Shown: positions 38,437 through 48,565 of the stretch, one piece after another
How the letters are laid out: each line of letters begins with the position of its first letter
Position numbering within the stretch: position 1 is the stretch's first letter
NCBI GenBank assembly: GCA_963769745.1
Contig: CAVYNB010000014.1
Span: 1 to 64,000, forward strand
Direction: 5' to 3'
Origin: JALORV01 sp963769745
Lineage (GTDB): Bacteria; Pseudomonadota; Gammaproteobacteria; Burkholderiales; Burkholderiaceae_F
DNA: 64,000 bases
Made by a program: the position numbers and the translations under genes
Notes under the pieces: model-generated
What the model saw: only the letters and a program-made list of their open reading frames with translations
What the model was told of the DNA's origin: nothing
The model's database searches: none

Positions 38437-40152
38437 TTACTTGGTCTGGGTATCCAGCTTGGCCTTCAGCAGCGCGCCGAGATTCGTCGTCCCGGTCTGT
38501 GCTTCGGCCTGCATGCGCTCCATCGTCGCCGACGTCTCGGCGGTGTCCTTCGCCTTGATCGACAGGTTGATGTTGCGGTTCTTGCGATCGACGTTGATGA
38601 TCATCGCATTGACGGCATCACCTTCCTTCAGGTGATTGCGTGCGTCCTCGACGCGATCAGCAGCGATCTCCGAGGCGCGCAGGAAGCCCTCGATGTCGCC
38701 GCCGAGGTCGATCACCGCACCCTTGGCATCGACGGACTTGACCGTCCCGGTGACCATCGAACCCTTCTCGTGGCCCGCGGCGAAGTTGGTGAACGGATCG
38801 CCCGACAGCTGCTTGACGCCCAGCGAAATGCGCTCGCGCTCGGTGTCGATCGCCAGCACCATCGCTTCGATCTCGTCGCCCTTCTTGTACTTGCGGACCG
38901 CGTCCTCGCCGGTTTCGCTCCACGACAGGTCCGACAGATGCACCAGGCCGTCGATGCCGCCGTTCAGGCCGATGAAGACACCGAAGTCGGTGATCGACTT
39001 GATCTGGCCTTTCACCTTGTCGCCCTTCTTGTGCGACAGCGCGAAGTCGTCCCACGGATTGGGCTTGCACTGCTTCATGCCGAGGCTGATGCGGCGACGC
39101 TCCTCGTCGATCTCGAGGACCATGACTTCGACTTCGTCGCCGAGCTGCACGATCTTCTTCGGGTCGACGTTCTTGTTGGTCCAGTCCATTTCGGAGACGT
39201 GCACCAGGCCCTCGATGCCTGCCTCGATCTCGACGAACGCGCCGTAGTCGGTGATGTTGGTGACCTTGCCGAACAGGCGCGTGCCCTGCGGGTAGCGACG
39301 TGCCAGACCCACCCAGGGATCCTCGCCGAGCTGCTTGACGCCCAGCGAGACGCGGTTCTTTTCCTGGTCGAACTTCAGGATCTTGGCCGTGATCTCCTGG
39401 CCGACCTGCACCACTTCGCTCGGGTGACGCACACGGCGCCATGCCAGGTCGGTGATGTGCAGCAGGCCGTCGATGCCACCCAGGTCGACGAACGCACCGT
39501 AGTCGGTGATGTTCTTGACCGTGCCCTTGACGATCGCGCCTTCCTTGAGGTTCTCGAGCAGCTTGGCGCGCTCCTCGCCCATGCTGGCCTCGACCACCGC
39601 ACGGCGGGAGACCACGACGTTGTTGCGCTTGCGGTCGAGCTTGATGACCTTGAATTCGAGTGTCTTGCCCTCGTAAGGCGTGGTGTCCTTGACGGGACGC
39701 GTGTCGACCAGCGAACCCGGCAGGAACGCGCGGATGCCGTTGGTCATGACCGTCAGGCCGCCCTTGACCTTGCCAGTGATGGTGCCGGCCACGAGTTCGC
39801 CGCTGTCCAGCGCCTTTTCGAGATTCATCCAGGCAGCCAGGCGCTTGGCCTTGTCACGCGACAGGATCGTGTCGCCGTAACCGTTCTCGAGCGACTCGAT
39901 CGCGACGGAGACGAAATCACCCGGATTGACGCTCAACTGGCCGTTGTCGTCCTTGAATTCCTCGAGCGGGATGTAGGCCTCGGACTTCAGGCCGGCGTTG
40001 ACCACGACAAAGTTGTAGTCGACGCGGATCACCTCGGCGGTGATCACTTCGCCCTGCTTCATTTCCTGGCGATTCAGGCTTTCTTCGAAGAGGGCGGCAA
40101 AACTTTCAGGCATGTTGCTGCTGGTACTGCTGTGAGTTGCGACAGATGACAT
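38437..40152 (-). CDS. rpsA: 30S ribosomal protein S1
   Basis: RNA-binding protein that recruits mRNA to the 30S subunit. Six S1 (OB-fold) repeats are seen; repeats 3-6 carry the clear ITDYGAFVDLGGIDGLLHITDLAW-type signature, while 1-2 are divergent ribosome-binding repeats. About 571 residues. I place the start at ATG 40152 (MSSVATHSST); ATG 40113 (MPESFAALFEE) is an alternative closer to some homologues. There is no Shine-Dalgarno, as in E. coli rpsA, where the leader structure and S1 feedback control translation. The 246-base gap upstream to cmk carries tandem 10-base repeats near the start. Confidence 0.96.
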   Translation of the reverse strand: MSSVATHSSTSSNMPESFAALFEESLNRQEMKQGEVITAEVIRVDYNFVVVNAGLKSEAYIPLEEFKDDNGQLSVNPGDFVSVAIESLENGYGDTILSRDKAKRLAAWMNLEKALDSGELVAGTITGKVKGGLTVMTNGIRAFLPGSLVDTRPVKDTTPYEGKTLEFKVIKLDRKRNNVVVSRRAVVEASMGEERAKLLENLKEGAIVKGTVKNITDYGAFVDLGGIDGLLHITDLAWRRVRHPSEVVQVGQEITAKILKFDQEKNRVSLGVKQLGEDPWVGLARRYPQGTRLFGKVTNITDYGAFVEIEAGIEGLVHVSEMDWTNKNVDPKKIVQLGDEVEVMVLEIDEERRRISLGMKQCKPNPWDDFALSHKKGDKVKGQIKSITDFGVFIGLNGGIDGLVHLSDLSWSETGEDAVRKYKKGDEIEAMVLAIDTERERISLGVKQLSGDPFTNFAAGHEKGSMVTGTVKSVDAKGAVIDLGGDIEGFLRASEIAADRVEDARNHLKEGDAVNAMIINVDRKNRNINLSIKAKDTAETSATMERMQAEAQTGTTNLGALLKAKLDTQTK

Positions 40153-40160
40153 GGTGGGAC

Positions 40161-40185
40161 CCAATGATTACCAACGATTACCAAT
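40161..40185 (-). repeat. Tandem 10-base repeats in the rpsA leader
   Basis: CCAATGATTA, CCAACGATTA and the start of a third unit, CCAAT, lie in tandem 9 bases upstream of the rpsA ATG. On the mRNA they read as TTGGTAATC units. They sit where a ribosome binding site would be and are A+T-richer than the surroundings. The rest of the 246-base cmk-rpsA gap holds a low-complexity stretch (about 40290-40345, with repeated CTAC/ACTGC words) and no gene. Confidence 0.6.
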
Positions 40186-40410
40186 CTCGCTTCGGCATTG
40201 CGCCTCGGCGGAGTTGATGACACGCAGCGGGACTACCTGAACGGGGCTGGCGCCCTCAAACAAAGACGTTCCTGCTGCACCCGGTACTGCTAACTACGAA
40301 CTGTTCCAACTGCTACTTGCTACCTACAACTTGCATCCTGCCAGTTTCATCGAATTCGAGCGACGAGCAAATCGGCCGAATGTCGCCGACCCAGACCACG
40401 CCCCATCGAT

Positions 40411-41107
40411 CTAACCGCCGGCGCCCTCCGGCCCGGGGGCTGGAGACTGCCGGCCTGCGTACCAGTCCAGGATCTGGGCCACGACCTCGTCGATCGTGAG
40501 CCCGGACGAGTCGAGCTGGTAGGCATCTTCGGCGGGCCTCAGCGGCGCGGCAGACCGTTCTGCATCGCGCCGGTCACGCGCTTCGAGATCCTGCGAAAGG
40601 TCGGAGATATTAGTTGAAAAGCCTTTTTCGATCAACTGCTTATGGCGCCGCTCGGCGCGCGCCGCCACACTCGCCGTCAGGTAAACCTTGAGCGTCGCAT
40701 CGGGGAACACGACGGTGCCCATGTCGCGCCCGTCGGCGACCAGGCCGGGCGCGGCGCGGCATCGGCGCTGCAGATCGAGGAGCGCCCGGCGTACCGCCGG
40801 ATGAACCGCGACCCGCGACGCAGCCTGGCTGATATCTTCGGCCCGGATCGCTTCCGTGACGTCCTCCCCGTCGAGCATGATGCGGCCGGCCTCGAAGCGC
40901 GGCTGCAGCGAGCTCGCGAGATTCGACAATCCGGCCTCGTCGCTGACGGCGACTCCGCGCCGCAGCGCCTGCCATGCCAGCAGCCGGTAGAGCGCCCCGC
41001 TGTCCAGATAGTGAAACCCCAGTCTGACCGGCGATCCGCTGCGCGATGGTCCCCTTGCCGGAGGCCGTCGGTCCATCGATCGCGATGACAGGGGGCTGCG
41101 AACTCAC
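40411..41107 (-). CDS. cmk: Cytidylate kinase (one indel)
   Basis: Phosphorylates CMP and dCMP. The P-loop is IAIDGPTASGKGTIAQ; after the indel come YLDSGALYRLLAW, GRDMGTVVFPDATLKVYLTA and the lid DRRDAERSAAPLRPAEDA. The frame shifts at about 41022-41027; removing one base joins IAGQ to LGFHYLDSG. The GTG at 41107 is the start. About 231 residues. It is transcribed towards rpsA. Upstream, between it and aroA, an unrelated plus-strand gene intervenes. Confidence 0.94.
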
Positions 41108-41196
41108 GTTGAAACTATCGACGTGATCGGAACGATCAAATGGACGGACAGGCGACCGTTGCTTACCTTGGTCACCAAAGCATCAAGGAGCACGTC

Positions 41197-41436
41197 ATGC
41201 GCATGCCACTTCGACTGAGTCTCGCGAAAACCGCCAGCTTCGCCGTACTGCACTTTGCCGTCGCCTTCGGAATCGCTTACCTGCTGACCGGCAGCATCGG
41301 CATCGCCAGTGCACTCGCACTGATCGAACCGCTCGCCAACACGGTCGCCTTCTTCTTTCATGAGCGCGCCTGGTCGCGGATTGCTGTTCCGACGGCGGCA
41401 CCGGGAGCGACCAGCGTCGCCAGCGTCGTGAAGTAA
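41197..41436 (+). CDS. DUF2061 family small membrane protein
   Basis: A 79-residue protein of the DUF2061 type, function unknown. SLAKTASFAVLHFAVAFGIAYLLTG and IGIASALALIEPLANTVAFFFHERAW match the family's two-helix layout with a terminal HE(R/K)xW motif. AAGGAG at 41185-41190, 6 bases before the ATG, supports this start. It is divergent from cmk, and its 3' end overlaps the 3' end of aroA by 79 bases on the opposite strand. The last 20 residues lie in the overlap and look unconserved. Confidence 0.8.
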   Translation: MRMPLRLSLAKTASFAVLHFAVAFGIAYLLTGSIGIASALALIEPLANTVAFFFHERAWSRIAVPTAAPGATSVASVVK

Positions 41437-42708
41437 TCCGGAAAGGTCTTCGCCACGCACTGCGGGTCGCGGATGTGCACCGGCACGCCACCGACCGCCG
41501 CCAGCGACAGGCACATTGCCATCCGGTGGTCGTCGTAGGTGTCGATCGTTGCCTCGCGCCACTGTCGCAGAGGCTGGACGCGCAGCCAGTCCGCACCTTC
41601 TTCGACGACCGCGCCCAGCTTGCGCAATTCGGCGGCCATCGCGGCGATGCGGTCCGTCTCCTTGACGCGCCACGAGCCGATGTTGCGAAGCGTGCTTGGC
41701 CCGTCGGCAAACAGCGCCGCCACCGCGAGTGTCATCGCGGCATCCGGGATGTGATTCAGGTCCATGTCGATGCCGCGCAAGCGGCCGGACAGTGGCGCCG
41801 ACGCTTCGATGAAGTCATCGCCCAGCGAGACGCGGGCACCCATCGCCGCGATCGCCTCTGCGAACCGGACATCGCCCTGAACACTGTCGCGGCCCACGCC
41901 CTGAACCCGCACCGGTCCGCCGGCGATCGCGCCGAGCGCGAGAAAGTAGGAAGCGCCCGAGGCATCGCCCTCGACGGCGATGCGGCCCGGTGAGCGATAG
42001 CTGTGCACGCGGAACGACGAAGTTGTCGCCGTTGCGCGCGACGTCGACCCCGAAGCGCTGCATCAGCGCCAGGGTCATGTCGACGTAAGGACGCGATATC
42101 AGCGGACCGTCCACGACGATGCGCAGGCCCTTCGCCGAAGGGCCACGAGCGGCGCGGCCATCAGCAGACCGGTCAGGAACTGGCTCGACACGTCACCGCG
42201 CACCGAAACGTGGTCCGAGTTGATCTCGGTCGCCGGCTCGATCCGCAGACGGCGGAAATCCCGGAACGCCTTCGTAGGCAATGCGCGCTCCGAGCGCGTT
42301 GAGGGCATCCACGAGATCCCCGAATCGGCCGCTCGCGCATGCGCGCCACGCCGTCGAGCCGATAGCGCCCGCCGGAAAACGCCAGCGCCGCCGTCAGCGA
42401 ACGAAACGCCGTGCCGGCATTGCCGAGAAACAGTTCGGCATCGCGCTTCGGAAAGACGCCGGAGCAACCCGAGACACTCGAACAGCGTCTTTGCCGCGAT
42501 CAATGACGGACACGCCCAGCGCCATCAGCGCGTCGCGCATCACGCGCGTGTCGTCAGCCTCCAGCAAGCCCTCGATCGTGGTCTCGCCCGTCGCCAGTGC
42601 GGCGAGCAGCAGCACACGGTTGGAGATGCTCTTTGAGCCCGGCAATCGCACCGCGCCCTCGGCGCGGTGAATCGGGTCAATCGTGAGGACGGCAGGCCAC
42701 GGAGTCAC
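41358..42708 (-). CDS. aroA: 3-phosphoshikimate 1-carboxyvinyltransferase, EPSP synthase (about five indels)
   Basis: Shikimate-pathway enzyme and glyphosate target. The sequence is conserved but broken by indels at about 42463-42474, 42318-42321, 42249, 42141 and 42007-42012. Read across them it gives RLPGSKSISNRVLLLAALA, FLGNAGTAFRSL (the PEP-site loop), RMRERPI, VSSQFLTGLLMAAPL, GPLISRPYVDMTLALM, VEGDASGASYFLALGA, NHIPDAAMT, RVKETDRIAAMA, YDDHRMAMCLSLAA and KTFPDYF. Substrate residues Lys, Ser, Arg, Asp and Glu are kept. The loop GNAGTA is of the glyphosate-sensitive class I kind. The start is a GTG at 42708 overlapping the pilE stop (GTGA). No in-frame nonsense mutation supports a true pseudogene. 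Confidence 0.9.
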
Positions 42709-43230
42709 GTGGCGATGATGCCACGCGCCCAACACTGACGGACGCTCAGCGACCCCAGCAAAGATTGATATCGAGCTACGCCGGTCTCGGTCACGCAGGC
42801 CAGTGCTGTTCAGCGTGAGATTGCCGCATTCGTCGTCGGTCATCGGCCGGGATCGGAGTGGCCATAAGAGTGTAGTCACCGGCGTTGGGGCGTCTGCGAC
42901 GGCGATGTTGTATATCGGCGTTCCCGATCGGCGGCGAAACGGTGATAGGGAAGCGGCGGCGGGTTGGCAGGTCCATGCGGATTCTGGTACTCCCGTTTTC
43001 CGTCCGCCACCGCTCCATCCACTGCGCGCACGCCATCAGCGTGCGCGCGCTTCGCTGCGATGGCCTCGTGCGATGAACTGCAGGTAGGCCGGAATGGCGA
43101 TCGCCGCCAGGATCGCGACGATCGTCATGACGATCACCACCTCGATCAGCGTGAAGCCCCGCGCCCGCCGCGGGATGCCGCGCAATCGTCGCTGAGCGTG
43201 ACTGGTCCACGAGCCGATCCTCGCCGTCAC
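42705..43230 (-). CDS. pilE: Type IV pilin-like protein PilE (several indels)
   Basis: Type IV pilin or major/minor pilin encoded after pilY1. The prepilin signal is RARGFTLIEVVIVMTIVAILAAIAIPAYLQF, cleaved after the glycine by PilD, with the +5 glutamate. The globular domain reads, across at least four indels (43041-43050, about 42985, about 42870, about 42843 and 42790): LMACAQWMERWRTENGS, TPIYNIAVADA, YTLMATPIP, DDECGNLTLNSTGL and a terminal RQCW that would close the disulfide loop. The GTG start at 43230 overlaps the pilY1 stop (GTGA); a TTG nearer the signal is possible. It ends in a GTGA overlap with aroA. Confidence 0.85.
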
Positions 43231-46200
43231 CGGATCGGCCGCCAGACCGTACCGGATCTGGAAGATTCCACCTCATTCGACGGCACGTGACCGGTCTGCA
43301 CGTTGATCTGGTTGAACAGCTTCATGCACTGCAGAGTCCTTGTCATTCACCGTGACCGACTCATCCGACTTGCGCGTGAGGTTCGGCGCCTGGCTCGACT
43401 CTCCCAGGCTCAGCGTGTTCGACGGCTGCCCGGCTGGCATCTCCTCCTCAACGAGGTCCATTGCAGCGCTGACGACACCGTTGATCTTGGTTCGCACGAT
43501 GCCACCAATGCGACGCGTCCATCGGAATGATGTAGATGAACGACGTACCGCCACCCTTCGCATGGATTGCTGGCCGTCGTCGGCTGGAACGACAGTCATC
43601 GTTAGGCGCCCCGCGCTGCACGATCGGATTCGCGATGACGCGTTCTCCAACCGGGTTCTGGTTGTTCGCGACGAGGTCGACAATACCAGCCCCGCTTGGT
43701 CTTCCAGGAGAAGCCGCCCGTACCCGTCAAGGGTTCGCGTCGACGACGTTGTTCTGTGTTGCTTCGGCGAAGCCCGAACGCCTGCAGATCCGCGGCCACG
43801 ATCGGAGCCTTGTCACCCGGACTTGATCCACAGCCCATAGATCGACTGGACTTCAGTGCTGGTTTGATCCGGGTACTCGAAGAACTTGCCGGTGCCGAAC
43901 ACCACATAAGTCCCGCCGAACGGATGCGTACTCGCGCGCGGTGAGGCGACGATCGGCTGCCGCTGATTCGTGTCCATTGACGGCCGAGAACAGCGGGGCC
44001 GGCGTGTTTCCGGTCCCGTCCAGCGGATCTTCAGTGGCCACGCGCCAGTTGTTCGGGTCGCTCGAGCTGAGATCGAACTGCCAGAGGTTCCCCTGATAGT
44101 CGCCGGAATATGCACCGACCACGTTCCGGCTCGCGTCGTAGATGACACTCACATTCGCCAGCCCATTGAGCTCGCCGGGTCGCAGCGTCCGCCCTGCGCG
44201 TTGGCGGCGAACGGCGAGCCGTCGTTCTTCTTGCAGGTGTCGATCTTCTTCAGCGTCTGGCCAGTTGCTATATCGATGACCAGCAGCACGGCACGATTGT
44301 TGGTGCTCTCGTAGCCGTTGGGTACAAGCGCGACCCACTTTCCGCTGTTCTGATACTTGACGCTACCGATATAGCTTTGGCCCAGCACGCGCCCGAGATC
44401 CGGCTCTTCAGCCTGTGTGATGTCCCACAGCACCTTCGACTGGTCGAACTGTTCCGGATTCGTCACGTCGAGCGCGAACAGTCCCGCAGGCCCGGCCCCA
44501 CCCGACCCATCGACGACGTTCTTCCAGGCACCGCCGAGGTAGACGTCGCCTTCGACCACCGGACCATCGACAAAGTAACGATGGACGTAGTCGACGTCGG
44601 TGAGCTCGTGCAGGATACGGATAGGCGCTGCGCGGCACGTAGGCAAACAGTTCCTGACCGCCGCCCTGGTTCGGATCCGGGTCGCGCGTCAAACGCATGG
44701 AACATGCCCGCATTCGCACCCACGTAAACCGCGGGACGACGGTTCGCCGCGTTGTTCACTACGTACTGTGTGTAGCTGTTGCCGCCGCCTGCAGCCGGAT
44801 TCAACTGATAACCGAAGTTCGGCGCCTTCGAGTAGCGGGGGCTGGACGAGACGATCGAACCCAGAAGCGTCGTACGCGCACGGAACCCAAGCGTCTGGCC
44901 GTTGTTGTCCGGATTGTTGGCTTCGAGACCGATCTGCTTGCCCCGGATGTAGTCCATGACATCGGGAGAGCTCAGGCCAGTCTGCTGCTGCTGCTGTCAG
45001 GTTATTGAACGTATCGAAAGGAATGGCCGTGCCGGAAGCCGTCGATGTGAAGATCTTGCGCTGATTCCAGGTCGGGAACGATGGCGTTCCACAGCGCGCG
45101 CCGGCTCGGGCAGCTGATTCCTCGCTGCATTGGCCAGGGCGATCGCGTCATACGCCGCCAGATCTGCCCGTCCACACCTGCGTGGTAAACGACGCCCGAT
45201 ACAGTGTCGATGCCCACGGTCAACTGCGCGCTGGTGGCACCAAGTCCCGTTCCGGAAAAGGCCTGCTGCGCAATCGCCCGGAACACGCCGCGAATCCGAC
45301 CGCGCATCTGGTCCGGGTCGTTCGCCGAATAGAAGTCTCCTCGGGTCGCGAGCGCGGCACGCATCGTGTCGTTGATCCGCTCACCTCCGGTGATCACCGC
45401 AGGCGAGATGTCGACCACCGGCCAGTTGACCGCCTGCCCCGCGGCAATCTGTGCCCGGACCGCCGGCGTGTCCATCGACGCGTTCAATCCATAGCCGACA
45501 ACGAAGGTTGTCATGTTCTGCCAGAACGAGTCGTCCGGCCGGTTGGTGCGCTGCTGCACCGCGTTCGGAACACCCGGCCGAAGGTCCCGGTTCCACCAAT
45601 ACAGCGCGACATCCGTGAGCGTCTGCGTGACACCTCCGTTGCCGGTGGAGTACTGCACCTCGACGGACGGGTCGTAGGTGTAGGTTGTGTTCTGGTAAAG
45701 CCCGTCACCGGCGATCTGCGGTCCCGTCGTGGCGAGCGCAGCCGTCACGGTCCCGTTACCGGCGCCGACGGGGTCGGCCGGCCGCGTTGTGATCAGCGGC
45801 TGCGCCGGCGGTACCGGTGGGTTCTCGGGAATGGCCGTCCACTCGCCGTCGGTCGCCAGGATCGAGAAACTCCGGCGGCAGGAAGCGTGCTGGTCGCCAC
45901 TGCGCCCACCACCTTGGCCCGGATTGTCGGCCCACGGTCCGAAGTCGCCAGCCGCGCTGGTAGTACGTGCCGATCGAGTCGAGTGCCTCGCGATTCGGCG
46001 TGGAACCGACCCAGTTCAGCGAGAAAGCCCAATCGAAGAATTGCTGGCGTGCCGCATTCCCCGGACTGTCGGTGAAGTCGCGCACACCGCGCACGACGGC
46101 GCCCGGGTGCGGCGGCGGTTGCGGGTCGTTGTCAAGTTCCGGGAAGTTGTTGCTGTTCAGGCGCGCGCCATACGGATTCCACGGATCGGGACCGTTGTTC

Positions 46201-47926
46201 GAATAGTTGATGCGACCATAGCCCAGCCGGATGGCCGACAGATCTCCCTTGAGGTCTGATGCGGCCTGCGACGTGACGGCAATCGCGGCGAACAGCCGGT
46301 GGCGATAGTAGGTGAACCAGTTGGCGTAGTTCTGCATCTCCTCGACACGGGTGCATGTCGTCAGCCCCACGCAGTCATCGCGCTGGCGCACCGCGCCAGT
46401 GCGCGGATCCACGGGCACCGGGAAATTGATGTTTACGGCACGATCGATTTCGACCAGCCGGTAATTGGCGATATTCGCCAGGTCATCGTCCGTCGCGGGG
46501 ATCGAACCTTCGTAACGGTAGTAGCGCGCCGGCGTCAGGTTGTCGCTGGTGATGTTCTGCGGCGGGCAGACCCAGTTCGGGTCGGTCGCCGTGCAGACCT
46601 GGCCCGTCTGCACCTGGGCCGTCTGCACGCACTGGTTCTGGAAGACGGGCACCGTGTCCCACTGCACGCACACGTTCTGCGTGCCGGTCTGCTGGACCTG
46701 CCAATTCACGCACTGCTGACCAAAGACCGGCACCTGATCGTATTGGGTGCACTGCTGGCCGAAAACAGGCAGCTGCTCATACGACGTGCACTGCTGGATG
46801 TCGCCGATATACACCTGCTGACACTGCTGCACCTGGCGGTAGCCCGTCTCCGAAGTCGGGTCGACGACGGTCACCATCTGGCACTGCGTCTGGTACTGCG
46901 GTACCGTCTGCCAGGTCAGACACTGGCCGTTCTGCCAGCCGGTCTGCACCTGCTGCCAGTTAAGGCAAGCGCCGTTCTGCCAGCCGGTCTGCACCTGCTG
47001 GTACTGCGTGCAGACGTTGCCGAACACGGGCTGCAGCTGGAACTGCGAAGCACTGCTGCGTCGTGCCGGTCTGGACCTGTACCGTTTGCACGCACTGGTT
47101 CGTGAAAATCGGATCCCACTGGATGCAGGGCGGCTGCGCATTGCAGACCTGCGGCGGGTTCGTGAAGAGATCCGCCGCCTGCGGATCCGTCACCCGGCAG
47201 CGGGTTGTAGATGGCCACGCCGACCGGGTTCGCGAGCGGCTGCTCGTAGCGCTTGTTGAGATCGTTCCAGGTCCAGCGATCCGCCGCCGGGCTGGCCGCC
47301 CAGTAGTTGCCCGTCGGCCCGGTCGAGTTACCGACCGTCCCTCGCGATGCCGTGATCCAGTTGCGCAACGCATTCGGGTTGTTGTTCGCGAACCCCCGGA
47401 AGCGCATGTCGCGTTCGGTGAATCGACCCGCGGTCGCGACGGCGCCGGTGCCACCGATGTCCGCCGGCGGAAAGTTCTCGGAGCGGTTGGGCCGCGTGCC
47501 CTGAGCCGCCAGCGGCTTGTCGTTGTCGTTCCAGGGGGTGTAGGTGATGGACGGGTCGTAGGCGAGCGGATTGTGGATGCTCGAACGCAACGTGAACTCG
47601 TTGTGCGCCGCGACGGTCCGGGTTCCGGCACCGTACATCACGGTCACATTGCCAGGCGCCGGCCAGCGATTGTTGATGGAGAAGAACGGCGGCGGCGGCA
47701 GGCGGTAGTCGTTCATCGACCAGGAGTCGTCGATCATGAACACGGCGTTCGGATACACCGGATTGATCGTGAACAACGGCTGCTGGGCGACGTTCCAGTT
47801 GGCTGCAAAGGCAGCGGGCTGGAGCACGATGGCCTGAACAAGCAGCGCCACAATGAATCGGGCGATGCGTCGACCTAGATGGCGGCCAACCAAGTCCCGG
47901 CGATTGTCGTGTTGTTTACTTTTCAT
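43227..47926 (-). CDS. pilY1: Type IV pilus tip adhesin/assembly protein PilY1 (ten or more indels)
   Basis: PilY1 proteins prime pilus assembly, sit at the tip and mediate adhesion and surface sensing. A signal peptide is at the N-terminus (FIVALLVQAIVLQPAAFAAN). A VWA-like region starts with VFMIDDSWSMND (MIDAS-like DxSxS, about residue 64) and resumes with CRRSFSILATDGEW, WNRDLRPGVPN and GVFRAIAQQAFSGT. The C-terminal PilY1 beta-propeller has VYVGANAGMFHAFDA, GDVYLGGAWKNVVDGSGGAG, WDITQAEEPDLG, GAYSGDYQGNLWQFDLS and FGTGKFFEYPDQT, ending SGTVWRPIR. Between them, at about residues 260-453, is a cysteine-rich repeat array described separately. About 1,565 residues. Frame changes at about 47048 and 47190 and at many points from 43.6 to 46.0 kb look like sequence errors. 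Confidence 0.88.
46566..47145 (-). repeat. Cysteine-anchored Q/W-rich tandem repeat array inside PilY1
   Basis: About 193 residues contain 16 cysteines, most spaced 13-16 residues apart. Typical units are CTQYDQVPVFGQQ, CVQWDTVPVFQNQ, CLNWQQVQTGWQNGQ and CVNWQVQQTGTQNV. The loose consensus is C-[TVL]-[QNS]-[YW]-[QDE]-x-V-[PQ]-x(4-6)-Q-x before the next C. One indel (near 47048) interrupts it and is easily corrected. At DNA level the units share words such as CCGGTCTGCACCTG but are diverged, so the array is not a recent collapse of identical copies. Confidence 0.8.
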
Positions 47927-47982
47927 TGTTTATCTCCATCGCTCCATCCATCCGGCCCCCGCGGACGACTGGTGCGCTCACT

Positions 47983-48552
47983 TCACGTAACAAGAAAACG
48001 GACTTCACTCTGCGCGCGGTAGATAACGTTGCCAAACGCGGTGGAATCCGTAAATGTGACCACAACCGTCAAGCGGAACTTCCACAAGTAGGGGTCATTG
48101 ATGCCGGTAGTTCCGGGGTTCGGGCCGCCCTGATGCCTGCCCCCGAGCAATTCATTGGTGGCGTCTTCGACCACGCAGATGGCGGCGGTGGCGCCCGGCG
48201 GTAGCAGGTCCGGCTGGATCGTGATGTACTGGTTCGCCGCAAGATTGCTCGCCCATGCCGCTGTCGCCTGGAAGTTCTCGGAGCGAGCCGTGTTCGGCGA
48301 TAGCTTCCAGTCGCGCGCTGCCTTGTACGGAATCCCGGCCTGGGTCCTGAACAGCTCCGCCTCGCAATAGCGGACCAGTGACTCGGCGGCAGTCTGGCCA
48401 GAAATAGCCCTGCTCCAGTTGGCAGCCAACCGTTCGTCGACCGTGCCGCGGCGGACCTGCGTCACCACCAGCATGGTGACGACCATCATGACCACCAGCA
48501 CGATCGGCAGAACAATTCCGTTCTGGCGCAAGGATTGAAAGTTGCGACCCAT
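47983..48552 (-). CDS. pilX: Type IV pilus minor pilin-operon protein PilX
   Basis: PilX-type protein of 189 residues. It has an N-terminal hydrophobic helix (RQNGIVLPIVLVVMMVVTMLVVTQVR) with the QxG-x-VL start of PilX and no classical GFTLIE. AANWSRAISGQTAAESLVRYCEAEL, the PilX_N-like region, follows. Start ATG 48552 has GGAGAC upstream and lies 13 bases after the pilW stop. Minor pilin-like proteins form the tip complex with PilV, PilW and FimT and link to PilY1, which starts 56 bases after this gene. Confidence 0.88.
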   Translation of the reverse strand: MGRNFQSLRQNGIVLPIVLVVMMVVTMLVVTQVRRGTVDERLAANWSRAISGQTAAESLVRYCEAELFRTQAGIPYKAARDWKLSPNTARSENFQATAAWASNLAANQYITIQPDLLPPGATAAICVVEDATNELLGGRHQGGPNPGTTGINDPYLWKFRLTVVVTFTDSTAFGNVIYRAQSEVRFLVT

Positions 48553-48565
48553 GGATTTGTCTCCG

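Noticed and set aside
46566..47145. CRISPR-like or satellite DNA repeats
   Set aside because: The units are of unequal length, diverged at DNA level and in frame with PilY1; they are protein repeats.
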